The notes beneath the pieces are model-generated. The model was not told the DNA's origin. It worked only from the letters and a program-made list of their open reading frames with translations, and made no database searches. The position numbers and the translations under genes were made by a program. A DNA stretch of 64,000 nucleotides. Source: JBBATK01 sp044228685. GTDB taxonomy: Bacteria > Bacteroidota > Ignavibacteria > Kapaibacteriales > NICIL-2. Positions 25,620 through 35,749 of this stretch are shown piece by piece. The stretch is taken from positions 1 to 64,000 of the forward strand of contig JBGAUL010000022.1 in the NCBI GenBank assembly GCA_044228685.1, read 5' to 3'. Position 1 is the stretch's first letter, and each line of letters opens with the position of its first letter.

Positions 25620-27665
25620 TCATCTCCTCGGACTCAAAATCAAATCAACTTTATTAAGTGCTGATTCTGATCCTAACAATCGAATCAATGCTGGACGCAT
25701 GAGGGCGGGATAGTGTCCTTTGTTGAGACGGATCTCTTTATCAAAACTCAACTCATTCTTGCCACGCGAGATCGTAAAAGCCAACGAGCCAAGTTCATTT
25801 CGCTCATTGCGTTTTGAAGAGTCAAGTGTGCAGACCCACGCCGCGGGATATCTCACTTGTAGAGTCGTATGAAACACGCTATTCGATGGAAGATAAACTC
25901 CAGCATGATGCGATGTATTGGAGAGCGTTGAATCGCGCACTGGATCAAAGCTCAGTAACTCATTGAGAGCTATTGTTGATGCCCCGGAACCTGTCGCCGC
26001 GAAGCAATTGCTGATGCGAAAGTGCATGTGAACTTCCAGTGGAAGCCACGAGGAAAGTTGATTCTTGATATCATAGGCCATGGCGTTCTGCTCCTCCATA
26101 CTCAGATCCCAGGAAATTGGCAGAGCGTCGAGAAGTGTCTTGCGAATTTCTCGCTCGGTAAAGCGAGATGACTCACGAAGCTCATCACGTAGATAACCGG
26201 CGAATTGTCCGCGACACTTGAATTGTAGTTCGAGTTCAGCACTGTGATTTTCCGCAATCGTCATTGTGATCTTGCACTCGCGTTCGTCAAGCTGTGCGTC
26301 GCTTGTTTGAAGACGGTAGAAACGAGTTGAGTCCGGATTTTCATTGACGATGAGCGCTGTGTTGTCAAGCCAATTCGGGAATTCATGACGAGGAATTGAG
26401 GGGTTGGCAGGGAAGATGTACTCTTCTGTCGCAGACTTGTTGATGTAGCGCAAGGCGATGGTTGAGAATTCGTCGCGACGAATAAAACGACTATCGAATA
26501 TCCCATATTCATCACCGCGCAGCAAAACGAAATCGGTTGAGACGCCTGCAATACGAAGCATGGCTTGGGTCAGACCAACAATCATCGATGCGCTTCCATA
26601 CTTGTCTTGCAGCACCTGCTCGAAACTCTCGTTCGTCGACAACGCGCCGCTCTTGTCAACTCGGATGTTGGATTGAACCCATTGCAAAACGCTATCAACG
26701 CACTCGTCTGCATTACGACAATAGCGCGTCAAGAGCGTGGTCTGTGACCCAAGCGCTGCGCTTGTTATGTCGCTCTGTTGCGGAATGCGTTGCGAGAAAT
26801 AATCATGAAATAAATCCAAACGCGGTTGTGTCCACGTCAACTCCGGTTCATCATAACGAAACTGAAAGTAATCAGCAGCACTCAGCAAACGTTCTGAGAA
26901 TGGCAGATCGGCAACTGCTTTGACCTGGGTTGCCTGATAAACATAACGCTGCTGCTGAGCCCAGCTTTCTTCCTGCACCGGCTTCATGCGATGTTCTTTG
27001 CCGTCGCTTCCACGTTTCCAGCGTAAGTGACGCGCCCGCTCAACACGTATAATGAGCGACAAGCTATCGCAATACAAATCACGATTTACCATTAATGGAT
27101 GCGCATCAAACTGGTCGTGTATTTCGGATTGGTAGGAAACTTCCACCAGTGTTCCTCGATTTAGCGCGGATACTGTGAAGTCCAAGGTTTCGGAATTGTC
27201 GTCGGTGTTGCGCGTCGTTACAGCATCGCTCAATCGATAATCATGCTGCGTGCGATCCGGATCCTGCACCACGATACTGCAATACTGACACTCCTCATTT
27301 GGTGCCAGGCGGAGGCTGAAGTGTTCGGTGCCGCGGTGTAGTTGACTATCCAGCACGACAATGCGTTGTGTGACGATGTGTAAGTACGGTTCTTCGGCAT
27401 CGACGTCAAACTGGTCGATCAATCGCTCATCTACGAAATCATACACTGCTTTCTCGTCAGGAAACTGCTGCAGATAGCTCGCTACACTGCGTCGAGTGGT
27501 GATGTCGTGAGGTGTTCTCGGACGCGAAGCGGTAGTTGTCGTTGTACTCGGCCATGATCTACGACCTGAACCCTTGTACTGATAGCTGGGAAATGTACAG
27601 GCGTAAAAGAACGAACAGACGATACAAAGTATGACGAGGAGTGTCGGAACGGTGCTGTTTTTCAT
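25620..27665 (-). CDS. DUF3857/transglutaminase-like lipoprotein, probably catalytically dead
   Basis: 681 residues, beginning with a lipoprotein-like signal (F-Y-A-C, Cys23) and a Thr/Ser-rich linker. Residues about 60-270 fit DUF3857, and about 305-400 the transglutaminase core. In active relatives the core motif is G-[DE]-C-K-D; here the matching stretch is YGSASM (356-361), with no Cys, and the downstream His position is also not His. A role in scaffolding or binding rather than catalysis is likely. It converges on the usher gene with only 10 bp between stop codons and no terminator, so the transcripts may overlap. Confidence 0.65.
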   Translation of the reverse strand: MKNSTVPTLLVILCIVCSFFYACTFPSYQYKGSGRRSWPSTTTTTASRPRTPHDITTRRSVASYLQQFPDEKAVYDFVDERLIDQFDVDAEEPYLHIVTQRIVVLDSQLHRGTEHFSLRLAPNEECQYCSIVVQDPDRTQHDYRLSDAVTTRNTDDNSETLDFTVSALNRGTLVEVSYQSEIHDQFDAHPLMVNRDLYCDSLSLIIRVERARHLRWKRGSDGKEHRMKPVQEESWAQQQRYVYQATQVKAVADLPFSERLLSAADYFQFRYDEPELTWTQPRLDLFHDYFSQRIPQQSDITSAALGSQTTLLTRYCRNADECVDSVLQWVQSNIRVDKSGALSTNESFEQVLQDKYGSASMIVGLTQAMLRIAGVSTDFVLLRGDEYGIFDSRFIRRDEFSTIALRYINKSATEEYIFPANPSIPRHEFPNWLDNTALIVNENPDSTRFYRLQTSDAQLDERECKITMTIAENHSAELELQFKCRGQFAGYLRDELRESSRFTEREIRKTLLDALPISWDLSMEEQNAMAYDIKNQLSSWLPLEVHMHFRISNCFAATGSGASTIALNELLSFDPVRDSTLSNTSHHAGVYLPSNSVFHTTLQVRYPAAWVCTLDSSKRNERNELGSLAFTISRGKNELSFDKEIRLNKGHYPALMRPALIRLLGSESALNKVDLILSPRR

Positions 27666-27881
27666 ATTGAGTTGAGCAGTGCCTTCATAGCATCCAAATT
27701 CAGGAAAGTGTCGTGCGCCAGCAAGTATGAAGCGTTAAAAGAGCTAACTGACGTAGATAATAGACGAGATCGGAGGACCCAAGGTTTGCACAGAACGACA
27801 CCGTTATTCAAAAAATCCACCTCGAGTCCGTCCTATTGCACCCCACATCGTAATTTGCCAGTTCTCAATCGACAAACCTTT

Positions 27882-30023
27882 ATGCTGCAAGTCCTTCAAC
27901 ATCTCAAGAGCGGTGAACTTAGTATCGAAGAAATTCCGGCACCGGGCTGTAGATCGGGCGGAGTGTTGGTGCGAACTGTATCCTCGCTCATCAGCGCCGG
28001 CACCGAGCGCAGCAGCGTGTCGTCAGCTCAAAGTTCCTTGCTCGATCGCGCCCGCAAACAACCGGATCAGGTAAAGCAGGTGTTTGAGATGGTGAAAAAG
28101 GATGGATTGATGAACACTGTAACCAAGGTGTTGAATCGATTGGATTCGTATAAAACGCTTGGATACAGTTCAGCAGGAGTGGTGGTTGAATCTCGCTGCG
28201 ACGAGTTCGCCGTCGGCGATCGCGTAGCCTGTGCCGGCGCACAGTTTGCTCACCATGCAGAATACGTTTCCGTACCCAAGAATCTGGTTGCGCGCATTCC
28301 CGAAGGCGTGAGTTTTGATGATGCGGCTTACACGACTGTTGGCGCTATTGCGCTGCAAGGTGTTCGTCAAGCTGATTTACGTTTGGGTGAAAGTGTTGTG
28401 GTGATTGGACTCGGACTTCTGGGCCAGCTCACAGTACAACTACTCAAAGCAAGCGGATGTCAGGTGATTGGTCTCGATGTCAATGAATCTTTGTTCGATC
28501 GCGCTCGTGCTTATGGTTGCGATGCGACGCTCAAAAGTGGCGCAGAAGCACTGCCAACCATTGCTGCACTGACCAAGGGAATTGGTCCGGATGCCGTGAT
28601 CATCACCGCCAGCACCGTCTCAAACGAACCCATCGAACTATCGATGAAGATGCTGCGCAAGCGCGGTCGCATTGTGATTGTTGGCGTGACGGGAATGGAT
28701 TTACCGCGTTCTCCTTTTTACGAAAAAGAAATTGAAGTTAGAATTTCCTGCAGCTATGGTCCTGGACGCTACGATCCGCTCTACGAAGAAGGCGGCGTTG
28801 ATTATCCGGCCGGCTTCGTGCGCTGGACAGAGAATCGCAACATGCAGGCTTTCCTGGAGTGTATTGGACGAGGCTCGGTGAATGTCTCAAGCATGACGAC
28901 CCACCGCTTTAGCTTAACTGATGCCTCCAAAGCCTATGATCTCATCACAGGTAAGAGTGCTGAACCATCATTAGGTATTGTCTTGCAATATCCTGAGCGT
29001 GCCAAAGCCTCAGATCGCAGCGTCGTGAAGTCAGCCGCAGCACAAGCTCAATCGCGCGTCGGAATTGGTCTCATTGGTGCAGGCAGTTTCGCTCAATCCA
29101 TGCTTCTGCCTCCGCTCAAAGCTCAGGGCGCAGTGATGATTTCCGTTAGTACCTCAACTCCGGCCAATGCTCACTCCGTGGCGCAGCGCTATGGTTTTGC
29201 GCAAGCAACGACCGATAGCGAAGCAGTGATTCAAAATCCCGATGTGAGTTGTGTCGTTTGTGCTTCGCCGCACAGTTCACACGCACGTTATGTGCTGAAG
29301 GCATTAGAAGCCGGTAAGGCAATTTTCGTCGAGAAGCCGTTGTGTATCAGCCCTGAAGAATTGATTCAAATTGATGAGGCTCAGCGCAAGCACAACGGAC
29401 GTATTATGGTTGGATTCAATCGTCGCTTCTCCGCATCCTTCGTTGCGATGAAGAAGTTCCTGAGTCCGCGTCGTGATCCGCTTACCATGCTGTATCGAGT
29501 GAATGCAGGATTTATTCCAAAGACCCATTGGATTCAAGCGCCGGATCAAGGTGGACGCATCGTCGGTGAAGTGTGTCACTTCATCGATTGCATGTGTTAT
29601 CTCTCGGATGCGCTACCGACTACAGTTTCAGCGATAGCATCAATATCATCCAATGCCCAAAGCGTCAATCATGACAACGTGTGCATCACGATTGGTTTTA
29701 GTGATGGATCATCGGGCACTATCCTCTATACGGCAGCAGGCGACGCTAGCTTGCCTAAAGAGTATTGCGAAGCTCACTGTGAGCAGCGCAGTGCAGTCAT
29801 GGACAATTTCAAAACAGTCCATTTCTACAGCGGCAAGAAACACCGTTCTCAAAGTTTCGACGGTAGCAAGGGTCATGCTGAAGAAATCAAAGCTACCCTC
29901 GATGCTCTTCGCAACGGCGCTCCAATGCCTATTGCCTACGAAGTCATTCGCGCCATAACCGCAGCCACACTAGCAGCAGAAGAAAGTCTGAACGTGCAGG
30001 AAATGATGAAAATCGTTCCCTAA
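27882..30023 (+). CDS. Bi-domain oxidoreductase (MDR dehydrogenase + Gfo/Idh/MocA)
   Basis: 713 residues. Residues 1-365 form a medium-chain dehydrogenase-like half with the nucleotide motif GLGLLGQL and the start SAGTERSS typical of this subfamily, but no classical zinc Cys set. From about residue 385 a Gfo/Idh/MocA Rossmann domain begins, VGIGLIGAGSFAQ, with the conserved FVEKPLCIS. Such fusions usually occur in exopolysaccharide or O-antigen loci and act on nucleotide sugars or polyols; the substrate here is unknown. I start at the ATG at 27882 (MLQVLQHLKSGELS). The frame is open upstream to 27672, but those residues look non-coding and TAATTTG, a promoter-like box, lies at 27851. Confidence 0.8.
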   Translation: MLQVLQHLKSGELSIEEIPAPGCRSGGVLVRTVSSLISAGTERSSVSSAQSSLLDRARKQPDQVKQVFEMVKKDGLMNTVTKVLNRLDSYKTLGYSSAGVVVESRCDEFAVGDRVACAGAQFAHHAEYVSVPKNLVARIPEGVSFDDAAYTTVGAIALQGVRQADLRLGESVVVIGLGLLGQLTVQLLKASGCQVIGLDVNESLFDRARAYGCDATLKSGAEALPTIAALTKGIGPDAVIITASTVSNEPIELSMKMLRKRGRIVIVGVTGMDLPRSPFYEKEIEVRISCSYGPGRYDPLYEEGGVDYPAGFVRWTENRNMQAFLECIGRGSVNVSSMTTHRFSLTDASKAYDLITGKSAEPSLGIVLQYPERAKASDRSVVKSAAAQAQSRVGIGLIGAGSFAQSMLLPPLKAQGAVMISVSTSTPANAHSVAQRYGFAQATTDSEAVIQNPDVSCVVCASPHSSHARYVLKALEAGKAIFVEKPLCISPEELIQIDEAQRKHNGRIMVGFNRRFSASFVAMKKFLSPRRDPLTMLYRVNAGFIPKTHWIQAPDQGGRIVGEVCHFIDCMCYLSDALPTTVSAIASISSNAQSVNHDNVCITIGFSDGSSGTILYTAAGDASLPKEYCEAHCEQRSAVMDNFKTVHFYSGKKHRSQSFDGSKGHAEEIKATLDALRNGAPMPIAYEVIRAITAATLAAEESLNVQEMMKIVP

Positions 30024-30077
30024 TTCAAACTGCTCATCTGTTCTCGACTTCAGTTACAATTCTTGCAAAGGATCAAG

Positions 30078-31022
30078 ATGCCTCAGCTATGCCTTTTGCT
30101 TTTGTTGATATTTATGCTCGCTAGCCAATCGCTTCAAGCGCAAACTCGTGGTCGCATTGCAATCACGATTGATGATCCTCAGACCAAGGAAATGCCCTTG
30201 ATGTCGGCGGCTCAGTATGACGAAGCGATTCGCACTGCCTTGGATAAACATCATTGTCAAGCAGCGTTGTTTGTGTGCGCGAAGAGGGTGTCGGATGGAA
30301 GGGGCAAACAACTCTTGACTCACTGGGACGAGGCGGGTCATCTCATCTGCAATCACTCTGTTAATCATCCTTCCTTTGCATCGAAACTCATCTCGGCTCA
30401 AGAGTGCTGTCTAGAGATTGCCAAGTGTGACAGCCTCATTCAACAATACAAGCACTACACAAAGCTCTTTCGTTTTCCTTTTCTGAAAGAAGGGAACACT
30501 GTCGAGCGACGAGATAGTATTCGGGCTTGGATGCACGAGCACGGCTACCGAAACGGCGTTGTGACCATCGATGCATCAGATTGGTACGTAGACCAAGAAC
30601 TGCGCAAAGCGCTGGTTGATGACATGAAGACGGACACTCGAGTCTATGCCGAGTATTATTTCCAGCACATACTTGATCGCATCAACTATTACGACTCGCT
30701 GGCGCACGCTGTCGGGATTAGGATCAAGGTACACACACTGCTCATTCATCACAGTCTGCTCAACGGACTCTTCCTAGACGAATTGCTTAGTAGAATTGAA
30801 GCGCAAGGATGGAGTTTGGCTAACGCCAGCGATGCATTCGCACAAGATATCTTGACGACAGAACCGGATATGATTCCTGCCGGTGAAGGTTTAGTGTGGT
30901 CAATAGCTAGCACGAAACCCGAAATCAAAAAGACACTTCGTTATCCTGCCGAAGATGGTGAATACGAAGAGCAAAAATTTCTCGATTTCAAAACAAAGTT
31001 TAAGTCGCAACAGTCACGATAA
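30078..31022 (+). CDS. Secreted polysaccharide deacetylase (NodB-like, CE4)
   Basis: 314 residues with a signal peptide (MPQLCLLLLLIFMLASQSLQ, then AQ). CE4 motif 1 is ITIDD with Asp33, the zinc ligands are His93 and His97 in NHSVNHPS, and RFPFLKEG matches motif 3. It would remove acetyl groups from a periplasmic or extracellular polysaccharide or peptidoglycan sugar. AAAGGA lies five bases before the ATG. It follows the bi-domain oxidoreductase by 54 bp and may share its transcript, supporting a polysaccharide role for both. Confidence 0.85.
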   Translation: MPQLCLLLLLIFMLASQSLQAQTRGRIAITIDDPQTKEMPLMSAAQYDEAIRTALDKHHCQAALFVCAKRVSDGRGKQLLTHWDEAGHLICNHSVNHPSFASKLISAQECCLEIAKCDSLIQQYKHYTKLFRFPFLKEGNTVERRDSIRAWMHEHGYRNGVVTIDASDWYVDQELRKALVDDMKTDTRVYAEYYFQHILDRINYYDSLAHAVGIRIKVHTLLIHHSLLNGLFLDELLSRIEAQGWSLANASDAFAQDILTTEPDMIPAGEGLVWSIASTKPEIKKTLRYPAEDGEYEEQKFLDFKTKFKSQQSR

Positions 31023-31296
31023 CAGTGAACGCGAATGCCAATATGCATCTCTGTGAATTGAATGGTGAGAGTTCCGCTCATCGATTTGGAAAGTGGTTAA
31101 TAGAACGCGAAGAGATTGAAGTTCGCTAGTAGCAGTGTTTTGCGTGTGAGTCCCTGCAGGCAGTCGTACCGAGTCGAAGTAATTAATGACGAAATGTGAA
31201 GGATTTAAAATTTACTTTGAATAATATTGACGGATTTGCGAGTTTGAAGAAGACACAAAGTGACGGTCTGTTTCTTTCACTATTTGGGGAAATTCG

Positions 31297-31980
31297 ATGA
31301 GAGCTATTAAAGTGCTGTTCATTGTGCTGTGCTTGAGCACTGTTGCTGCTTACGCCGGTGACTTGTTTGGTCGAGTTCAAGTTGGTGCAAATCTTTCGTC
31401 AATAAGTCACGACTCATTGTCTGCAGGAGAAAAGACGACTTCTGCAACATTCGTATCGTTTGGAGTTGGTTTAGATATTCCTTTGGATTCAAAAGAGTCG
31501 GTTGTCTTGCGAGGTGAGTTGTGGTACATGAATAAAGGAGGCACTTTTGAAGAGAGTAGCTCCATATTCGGAGTGCCATTCTCAGTAAAATCCACAGAGA
31601 GATTCAGTTACTTACAAATCAATCCACTTATTCAAGTCAAAGTTGTGAATAGTCCGGTGGTGGGAGTTGGTCTGTTTGCGGGACCCGGTCTTGCATTTCT
31701 AATGACTAATCATGCTTCGGCTGAGTTTACTAGCGGAGGGAGTACTAATTCAACTGATACGACATTAGACAACAGTAATTTTTCTTCGATGGAATTGAGC
31801 GTGATTTTCGGAGCAGAAGCAGTTATTCCGGTATCATCGAGTTTCGATATTGTTGGTGGACTTCGTTACAATCTTGGTCTGTCTAATGTAGACAATCCAG
31901 ATGATCCTCCGGGAACCTCCGAGCCGAAATTCACTATAAACGCGCTTGGTGTTACAGCCGGTGTCCGTATCAAGCTATAG
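31297..31980 (+). CDS. Outer-membrane beta-barrel protein
   Basis: 227 residues: signal peptide MRAIKVLFIVLCLSTVAAYA, then alternating hydrophobic strands with Gly and aromatic residues (FGRVQVGANLSS, FGVGLDIPL, VGLFAGPGLAF) and a last strand GVTAGVRIKL. This is the pattern of the small porin-like OMP_b-brl family common in the FCB group. No specific function can be read. GGGGA lies before the start, and a strong terminator follows 25 bp after the stop. Confidence 0.75.
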   Translation: MRAIKVLFIVLCLSTVAAYAGDLFGRVQVGANLSSISHDSLSAGEKTTSATFVSFGVGLDIPLDSKESVVLRGELWYMNKGGTFEESSSIFGVPFSVKSTERFSYLQINPLIQVKVVNSPVVGVGLFAGPGLAFLMTNHASAEFTSGGSTNSTDTTLDNSNFSSMELSVIFGAEAVIPVSSSFDIVGGLRYNLGLSNVDNPDDPPGTSEPKFTINALGVTAGVRIKL

Positions 31981-32005
31981 TATTTTAATTATGACGATCT
32001 GATAC

Positions 32006-32035
32006 AAGCAGGGTTCATTGAACTCTGCTTTTTTT
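32006..32035 (+). terminator. Intrinsic terminator after outer-membrane barrel gene
   Basis: AAGCAGGGTTC (32006-32016) pairs with GAACTCTGCTT (32020-32030, one G-T pair), loop ATT, followed by T to 32035. Confidence 0.85.
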
Positions 32036-32064
32036 GTGCCGTTCAGAAAGTCGACGAAGCCGCT

Positions 32065-33297
32065 TCAGCGGACTCTCGGGCCTAATCTACTCAAGAGCAA
32101 AGCAGTGGCATAGTCTGCGGCCAATGCGACAATCGGAATAATCCCAACGCGCATCATGCTCTGATAGCGGGGAAGGGGAAAGAAAATTACAACAGTGATA
32201 CAGGAGCAGATGATGTATATCCAGAGTTCAGGTTGTATGCCGATCCGTTGGTTGAGTTGACGTTGCAATCCAATAATCAGCAGAAGAATAAGTAGGCAGC
32301 TGGGCACCAAGTATGCAAGGTGCATGCTGCGAGAGTCCGAAGTATCGATAGTGATGAAGTTCAATAACTTCTGTGCGCTTAGTCCTAGCTCTCGCATCGG
32401 TTGTTCTCGAATCGTGCGAAGTGCTTCGGCGCGGTGCAGAGAATCGACGGAAAGCTCAATGTGCTCGTTGAAGGGGAGAGCACGAATGCGGGCGCGGAGA
32501 GAATCATCGGACCACACACCAACGCTGTAGGGATTGTGTCCTCGATATAAATTCATACCGCCACTCGTCGTTAAGGGTACAAACTCATGGAAGACACTGG
32601 CATTGCGAGCTATCCAAGGAACAAGAAACAAAAGACAGCCCACGACTATTGACGAAGCGGCAGAGTAGCGCTTTTTCCAGAGTTGGTATGCGACAACAAC
32701 GCCAAGAAACAACAGTGCCTCTGCACGCATGGAAAGTAAAAGGGCGCTTGTCACGCAGATGCTTAGAACTTGCCACGACTTATTTGCGAATTGTCGATTA
32801 AGGACTAAGACTAAAATCAACACACAGAGTTGCACAAACACAGTTGATGAAACAGTGTTTGCGCTGACGATCATTTCAGGGAGCAGAGCGTAGATAGCAG
32901 CGGACCATAGAGCAACTCTCTGACCAAAGCAGTGCAGGCTGAGATAGTAGAGAATTAAGCACACACCAACAGCCGCAAGAATTTGTGTGAAGCAGAAGTA
33001 GAAGGATCGCAGTGCGGGACTATCTAACAGGAAGCCACTGTAGACAAACAGTGTGTAGCCGGGCATCATCAAAGCAGAAGGCTGTACCGTTGCCTGACAC
33101 TGATAGCGATAGCTGTAATCGTCCGAGGTTTTTGAGAAACAGGAATATCCTTTTCCCTCAGACATGTATCGGGCAATGATTCCGTATTCTGCGTAGCGCT
33201 CGTCGTTGTGGTCGACTATAAACAACCAGAACAGCATTCGACTGACGAAGCAGAAGAGCAGGATGAGCTTGAGTCGATGCTGATTCGGGATTGACAT
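32065..33297 (-). CDS. Membrane glycosyltransferase, GT39/ArnT-like
   Basis: 410 residues with about ten hydrophobic helices. The first extracytoplasmic loop carries an acidic DHNDERYAEYG motif (about 29-39), in the position of the catalytic Asp/Glu of polyprenyl-phosphate-dependent GT-C enzymes; a periplasmic loop GGMNLYRGHNPYSVGVW follows. It would move a sugar from a lipid carrier to a protein or glycan. The gene starts 3 bp after the PhoD gene stop, so the two form an operon. Acceptor unknown. Confidence 0.7.
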   Translation of the reverse strand: MSIPNQHRLKLILLFCFVSRMLFWLFIVDHNDERYAEYGIIARYMSEGKGYSCFSKTSDDYSYRYQCQATVQPSALMMPGYTLFVYSGFLLDSPALRSFYFCFTQILAAVGVCLILYYLSLHCFGQRVALWSAAIYALLPEMIVSANTVSSTVFVQLCVLILVLVLNRQFANKSWQVLSICVTSALLLSMRAEALLFLGVVVAYQLWKKRYSAASSIVVGCLLFLVPWIARNASVFHEFVPLTTSGGMNLYRGHNPYSVGVWSDDSLRARIRALPFNEHIELSVDSLHRAEALRTIREQPMRELGLSAQKLLNFITIDTSDSRSMHLAYLVPSCLLILLLIIGLQRQLNQRIGIQPELWIYIICSCITVVIFFPLPRYQSMMRVGIIPIVALAADYATALLLSRLGPRVR

Positions 33298-33300
33298 GAT

Positions 33301-34635
33301 CTACTTGTGTTTACACTCTTTGAGTGTGATGCTTTTCTTCCAAAGCTCTTTGCCATTGGAATCATAGACACTGAAGTTGAGCGCTCGTGTGTCTTTGCTA
33401 CCGTTGACGTCGATGAGCGCATAGTTGCGTTCCCCGACGAAGGTGCCCGCAAGACGGTACTTGTTGGGTTCGTTGACTGCTTTGGGATTGGGACCGGCTG
33501 TTAGTGGCGAACAGGTGAAATCATAAATCGGATAGAAGCCTGCGTCCGTAATTGCTGAAAACTCGGTGTGATGACGATCGCCACTCAGAAATATAACACC
33601 ACTGATGTTCTCTGCGTGGATTGCGTCAATGAGCTTCTTACGCTCGTCCGGATAAGTGGAGTAATTCTCGAACAGAGCTTCAGAGTTGAGGACTTGACCT
33701 CCAATGCAAACGAGCTTGAACGCTGCGGTAGACGAAGCGAGATTGTCAATCAACCATTCAAATTGCTCTTTCCCAAGAATCGTTCGATCTCCGGTCTTGC
33801 GTTTGTCCGGCGTCCGCCACCAACGATCATCCATCAGGAAGATGTCGACGTCGCCCCAACTAAGCACCGAATTGATACCGCCGGAACGATTGTCCATGCC
33901 ATAGCGTTGATTAGCCCAAAACAACTTGAACGCGTCAAGGGTTTGCTCTTTGTTCCAAAAGCCGCGGTCGCAGTCGTTCGGACCGTAATCATGATCGTCC
34001 CAAATCGCATAATGAGCAGATCCGGCGAGCAGTGCCTGCATCTCCGGCAACGAGCGGGTGTGCGTGTATCGGTGGAGAATTCCGCTGCGTGAATTCCAAT
34101 CTGGTTCGCGTAGATAGACGTTGTCGCCGAGCCAAAGCATGAGGTCAGGACGAGCCTTCGCTAGATTGTCGAATATCTGATAATCAGCGCCATAGGGATT
34201 GCCCGGTCGATCATCGTTAGTCTCATTGATATAAGCGCAGGAACCAAAGGCAATCCTGAAGTTGGGAGCGTCGCCGCGCCAGTGCCAGAGCGGTGGCGTG
34301 CGAAAACTGCACTCGTAGGGTCGGGGGACAAGCTTGTCGTTGATGTAGAGCCAGTACATGTATCGACGACCTTCTCGCACGCTATCCAAAAGACAGTGAG
34401 CTGTGCAGGCATCACGAAGTTCGGTCTGCACAGTTGAGCTGCGATAGCGCTTGGATTGTGCCGCGGAATCGGCATACTCAAAGTAGACTTTTGCCGGTTT
34501 TTGGGTTTGCACCCAGAGCATGGCTTCGCGCATTTCGGTGTAGCCAACCATCGGACCTGAACGAAGCAAGGATTGGGCAGCGAGAGTGGCGCTGCAGCAC
34601 AGGCAGATTGCGAGTATTGAGAGCTGTTTTTTCAT
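33301..34635 (-). CDS. PhoD-like alkaline phosphatase/phosphodiesterase, secreted
   Basis: 444 residues. I choose the ATG at 34635, which gives the signal peptide MKKQLSILAICLCCSATLAA; the frame is open to 34767 but that extension is unlike a leader. Metal-binding motifs of the PhoD metallophosphatase family are present: FGSC, WLGDNVYL, WDDHDYGPND and LSGDRHHTEF. It probably releases phosphate from phospho-esters outside the inner membrane. It is operonic with the downstream glycosyltransferase. Confidence 0.87.
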   Translation of the reverse strand: MKKQLSILAICLCCSATLAAQSLLRSGPMVGYTEMREAMLWVQTQKPAKVYFEYADSAAQSKRYRSSTVQTELRDACTAHCLLDSVREGRRYMYWLYINDKLVPRPYECSFRTPPLWHWRGDAPNFRIAFGSCAYINETNDDRPGNPYGADYQIFDNLAKARPDLMLWLGDNVYLREPDWNSRSGILHRYTHTRSLPEMQALLAGSAHYAIWDDHDYGPNDCDRGFWNKEQTLDAFKLFWANQRYGMDNRSGGINSVLSWGDVDIFLMDDRWWRTPDKRKTGDRTILGKEQFEWLIDNLASSTAAFKLVCIGGQVLNSEALFENYSTYPDERKKLIDAIHAENISGVIFLSGDRHHTEFSAITDAGFYPIYDFTCSPLTAGPNPKAVNEPNKYRLAGTFVGERNYALIDVNGSKDTRALNFSVYDSNGKELWKKSITLKECKHK

Positions 34636-34814
34636 GGAAATCAATGGTCTTTTGTGCGAACATACGCTTTGCGCATGAAGTGTTGAGCACTCCGTTTGTG
34701 ACGATATGCTTATCCTGATACCGCGCCTAGTCCCTTCACATTTTGATACTTCGTAAAAAGAATGCAAATTGATTGCAAGGGGAGTAGCAAATCAATTCAT
34801 GCTAAAAACAGTGT

Positions 34815-35651
34815 ATGGATAAGATGACCTTCATTACGACGGTGATCGTTGTCACGATTACGGTTGTAGTGCTATCAAGTGTGATTTATTCCGTGTTCAA
34901 TCGGTCGCGGACAGTGCGTAAGCTGCGTGAAGCCGAGTGGGCAAGGGATCATAAGCGTATGAATCACGGCGTTGTCTCAACGCTCCCTAAGCCCGTTCAA
35001 GCCTATCTCGAAAACGTAATCCGCAACGGAAAAGAACAGATTCGCTTTGCTCGTGTGAAGCAAAGTGGAGAGTGGCGTTCCTTGTCCCAACCCAACTGGG
35101 GAAAACTTAATGCCATGGCACACTACAGCGGAACAATTCCGGGTTTTGTGTGGCACGCCAGCATTCGTCACTCCCTCATGTCATGGGTTGATGCCCAACT
35201 CATCTACGATCGCGGTGCCGGCAGTGGATTTGTGAAGTTCTTGGGCATCGTCACCTTGTTTGACCCGTCCGGTCCTGAAGTCTCAACTGCTCTTCTATCC
35301 CGTATTCTCATGGAAGCTGTGTGGTTTCCGACATCGCTCATTCCTAGTGGTCAAATGCGTTGGGAACCGATCAACGCCAAAGCTGCTAAGGCTGTGCTGT
35401 TTGATGGCGGTCGATCCATCAGCTCTGACTTTTACTTTAACGAGCGCAACGAGGTCGAGCGCATCGTCACCCATGACAAATTCCGCGACGCTGAAACCTC
35501 ATTCGAACGTGAGCAATGCACGATGTATTGCTCAGACTACAAGGAATTCAACGGAATCAAGATTCCAACGTCGGTGCGTATCGAGTGGAACTTGGAAGAA
35601 GAAGATTTTGAATACGCTCGCATCAACATTGCTTGGGCTGATTTCGAGTAG
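34815..35651 (+). CDS. DUF6544-family membrane-anchored protein
   Basis: 278 residues. One N-terminal transmembrane helix (about 5-27) is followed by a soluble domain with LPKPVQAYLENVI, a GEWRSL strand and a terminal half of antiparallel strands (WEPINAKAAKAVLFDGG, IKIPTSVRIEWNL). The pattern matches DUF6544 as I remember it; no catalytic motif is evident. It is divergent from phoD across a 179-bp gap. Confidence 0.6.
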   Translation: MDKMTFITTVIVVTITVVVLSSVIYSVFNRSRTVRKLREAEWARDHKRMNHGVVSTLPKPVQAYLENVIRNGKEQIRFARVKQSGEWRSLSQPNWGKLNAMAHYSGTIPGFVWHASIRHSLMSWVDAQLIYDRGAGSGFVKFLGIVTLFDPSGPEVSTALLSRILMEAVWFPTSLIPSGQMRWEPINAKAAKAVLFDGGRSISSDFYFNERNEVERIVTHDKFRDAETSFEREQCTMYCSDYKEFNGIKIPTSVRIEWNLEEEDFEYARINIAWADFE

Positions 35652-35749
35652 TATTGGTTGTAGAGAGCTGCTACTCTAACATCCCACGTACCTTCAAGTC
35701 ATGTTCATCGTGACAATTAAACCGCAACTACCAAACAGAAAGTAATTCT

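Noticed and set aside
33568..34092. 174-codon plus-strand ORF inside phoD
   Set aside because: Antisense to the conserved PhoD core; no motif or start signal.
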